Of a stretch of 6,958 nt of DNA, positions 5,877-6,958 are shown in pieces (position 1 is the stretch's first letter; every line of letters begins with the position of its first letter). This DNA comes from Singulisphaera sp. GP187 (GTDB lineage Bacteria > Planctomycetota > Phycisphaerae > Phycisphaerales > SM1A02), in contig CAMDEL010000082.1 in assembly GCA_945896765.1 (NCBI GenBank), forward strand, positions 1-6,958. Direction: 5' to 3'. A model generated the notes under the pieces. That model was given only the letters and a program-made list of their open reading frames with translations. It ran no database searches and was not told where the DNA came from. A program made the position numbers and the translations under genes.

Positions 5877-6356
5877 TCAACTGCCTGTCGAGCCAACGCC
5901 AGTTGAACCAAATCCACCAGAACCACGAGCTGTGTCACTCAACTGAGTCGTTTCACGCAGACGTGCGCGGAGAACCGGCGCGATGACCAGTTGCGCGATT
6001 CGCATTGAAGGTTCGACCGTGAATGCCGTGCGCCCAAGATTGATCAGCGCAACTTTCATCTCGCCTCGATAATCAGCATCAACTGTGCCAGGCGAATTTG
6101 GAATCGAAACACCATGCTTGCATGCCAATCCACTGCGTGGACGAACTTGACCTTCATATCCTGGTGGAATTTCAATTGCAAATCCACATGGAATCATTGC
6201 AATCGCACCAGGCTCGATCGTCACTGGCACTTCAATCGCCGCGTGAAGATCCATGCCGGCGGCAAGTTCGCTTTGATACACCGGCAGTGTTGCAAGTGGT
6301 GAAAGCCTGCGAAAATTGATTTCGATTTCCTGCATAGTTGCAGTGTAGAGATCCAT
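5877..6356 (-). CDS. dut: Deoxyuridine 5'-triphosphate nucleotidohydrolase (dUTPase)
   Basis: Trimeric dUTPase cleaves dUTP to dUMP and pyrophosphate, keeping uracil out of DNA and feeding dTMP synthesis. The 159-residue protein has all five family motifs: I AGMDLHAA (33-40), II GQVRPRSGLA (69-78), III GTVDADYRGE (90-99, with the catalytic Asp and the substrate-stacking region), IV RIAQLVIAPV (119-128) and V RGSGGFGSTG (144-153), a flexible Gly-rich tail that closes over the active site. The start at 6356 is preferred because GAAGGA lies 10 nt upstream (6372-6367). A second ATG at 6335 would give 152 residues but has no such site. The frame stays open further upstream, to a would-be start at 6716, but that part is antisense to the zinc-ribbon gene and has no dUTPase features. 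It converges with the deacetylase gene and is divergent from the zinc-ribbon gene. Confidence 0.95.
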   Translation of the reverse strand: MDLYTATMQEIEINFRRLSPLATLPVYQSELAAGMDLHAAIEVPVTIEPGAIAMIPCGFAIEIPPGYEGQVRPRSGLACKHGVSIPNSPGTVDADYRGEMKVALINLGRTAFTVEPSMRIAQLVIAPVLRARLRETTQLSDTARGSGGFGSTGVGSTGS

Positions 6357-6386
6357 CCCATTCTCATCCTTCGTATCCTCCACTTC
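6357..6386. promoter_or_regulatory. 30-nt divergent start region of dut and the zinc-ribbon gene
   Basis: This short segment separates the two chosen start codons. On the - strand it carries GAAGGA (6372-6367) serving dut, and a GGAGGA (6381-6376) whose best-spaced ATG is out of the dut frame. On the + strand it is pyrimidine-rich with no ribosome binding site, but TATCCT (6374-6379) ends 7 nt before the ATG at 6387. Any promoters must overlap the opposite gene's 5' end. Confidence 0.35.
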
Positions 6387-6755
6387 ATGATCTGCCCCGT
6401 CATTGGACTCTTGATACTTGCCATCGTTGCATGGCTTGCCGTCTCTGGAATGAAGATCCGAGAATTGGCCAAAGCGCCAGCTGTTGCGTGCGGACGATGT
6501 GGACATTTTCTTGCGGCAGCACAGTTGCAATGCCCCGAATGTGGCACTTTGTGGACTGAGGAGTGGATTGAAAAACTCAAGTGCGCGCGCAAAAGATCCT
6601 GGCGAATGCGACTGGCAATCGCGGGGATATTGCTGGCAGTGATTCTGGTCGCGGTTGGATTGGCGATTGCAGACCTTGCCAATTATGTAAACAATACGAA
6701 TAAGAATCCGACTCAACCAATTTCGCCAAGTGCCGCAAGTACTTCCGCACCATGA
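6387..6755 (+). CDS. Small membrane protein with a zinc ribbon between two transmembrane segments
   Basis: The 122-residue product has a hydrophobic N-terminal segment (about 4-20), a CGRC...CPEC zinc-ribbon (Cys35, Cys38, Cys49, Cys52), a basic stretch KCARKRSWRMR (65-75), a second hydrophobic segment (about 76-98) and an Asn/Pro/Ser/Ala-rich tail. Positive charges flank the ribbon (Lys23 and Arg25 before it, the basic stretch after it), so by the positive-inside rule the ribbon should face the cytoplasm. I do not recognise a named family. The ATG at 6387 is the first usable start; no Shine-Dalgarno sequence precedes it. The four evenly placed cysteines and the two hydrophobic segments make chance coding unlikely. 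Its last 43 nt overlap the end of the peroxiredoxin gene on the other strand. Function is unknown. Confidence 0.75.
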   Translation: MICPVIGLLILAIVAWLAVSGMKIRELAKAPAVACGRCGHFLAAAQLQCPECGTLWTEEWIEKLKCARKRSWRMRLAIAGILLAVILVAVGLAIADLANYVNNTNKNPTQPISPSAASTSAP

Positions 6756-6958
6756 TCGGTGACAGAAACTTTATCCCACCGCTTCACAACTTTGCGATCA
6801 GCACCAATGAGATATGTCGTTCGGACGATGCCCATATACGACTTGCCATACATCGATTTCTCTTGCCACACGCCATATGCATTGCTCACGGCAGGCGTGC
6901 CGCTTGCTGCAGGTTCGTCAACAAGTAGAACGAAAGGAAGGTTGAACTTCTTTGCAAA
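6713..6958 (-). CDS. bcp: Bcp-type thioredoxin-dependent peroxiredoxin, C-terminal part
   Basis: Bcp/PrxQ enzymes reduce hydrogen and organic peroxides with thioredoxin in the cytoplasm. Only the last 81 residues are in the window; the catalytic cysteines lie beyond the right edge. Reading the - strand from 6958, the sequence FAKKFNLPFVLLVDEP matches the family's segment after the resolving region. It is followed by AYGVWQEKSMYGKSY, then GIVRTTYLIGADRKVVKRW with the conserved Arg of the peroxidatic site, and then the C-terminal helix (HGAEVLAALGEIG). The YGVW..K.MYGK.Y.GI.R.T pattern is typical of Bcp rather than AhpC. The stop is at 6713-6715, inside the 3' end of the convergent zinc-ribbon gene. 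Confidence 0.9.
   Translation of the reverse strand, partial: FAKKFNLPFVLLVDEPAASGTPAVSNAYGVWQEKSMYGKSYMGIVRTTYLIGADRKVVKRWDKVSVTDHGAEVLAALGEIG

Noticed and set aside
6357..6716. Long N-terminal extension of the dut frame on the - strand, up to a start at 6716
   Set aside because: It runs antisense through the zinc-ribbon gene, shows no dUTPase features, and a ribosome binding site supports a start at 6356.

Overview
The window is a dense stretch of bacterial chromosome with nine protein genes and almost no empty DNA. It holds housekeeping genes for the cell wall (murD), isoprenoids (ispF), tRNA modification (truA) and dUTP hydrolysis (dut). Between them lie less familiar genes: a lipoprotein, a two-domain nucleotide-type protein, a GT4 glycosyltransferase paired with a BshB1-like deacetylase, and a membrane zinc ribbon. 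I infer a member of the Planctomycetota, probably the Phycisphaerae. The reasons are moderate GC content by eye, poor Shine-Dalgarno sequences at several starts, the style of the glycosyltransferase and deacetylase, and an archaeal-adenylate-kinase-like gene in a bacterial context. This placement rests on recalled family resemblance, not on a marker-gene comparison.

Left part (1-5857, all + strand): the 3' two thirds of murD, a lipoprotein gene, ispF, a 377-residue fusion-like protein, truA, a GT4 glycosyltransferase and a BshB1-like deacetylase. Gaps run from 7 to 32 nt, truA and the glycosyltransferase overlap by 4 nt (ATGA), and the glycosyltransferase and deacetylase are 12 nt apart. This could be one long transcription unit, possibly with internal promoters before the lipoprotein, the 377-residue gene and the deacetylase.

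Right part (5858-6958): dut lies on the - strand and converges on the deacetylase across only 19 nt. A small zinc-ribbon membrane protein is divergent from dut with about 30 nt between start codons. The window ends in the 3' part of a Bcp-type peroxiredoxin on the - strand, whose end overlaps the end of the zinc-ribbon gene by 43 nt.

The best candidate for something undescribed is the 377-residue protein at 1980-3113. Its N-terminal half resembles archaeal adenylate kinases but has a damaged P-loop. Its C-terminal part resembles nucleoside 2-deoxyribosyltransferases and keeps the predicted catalytic Glu. Also notable are a perfect 12-bp hairpin inside the deacetylase gene, a charge-swapped residue pair in the IspF pore, a Gln in place of the second Glu of the GT4 EX7E motif, and a recurring TANNNT box 6-7 nt before start codons that lack a Shine-Dalgarno sequence. 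No tRNA, rRNA, CRISPR array, insertion sequence or clear intrinsic terminator was seen.
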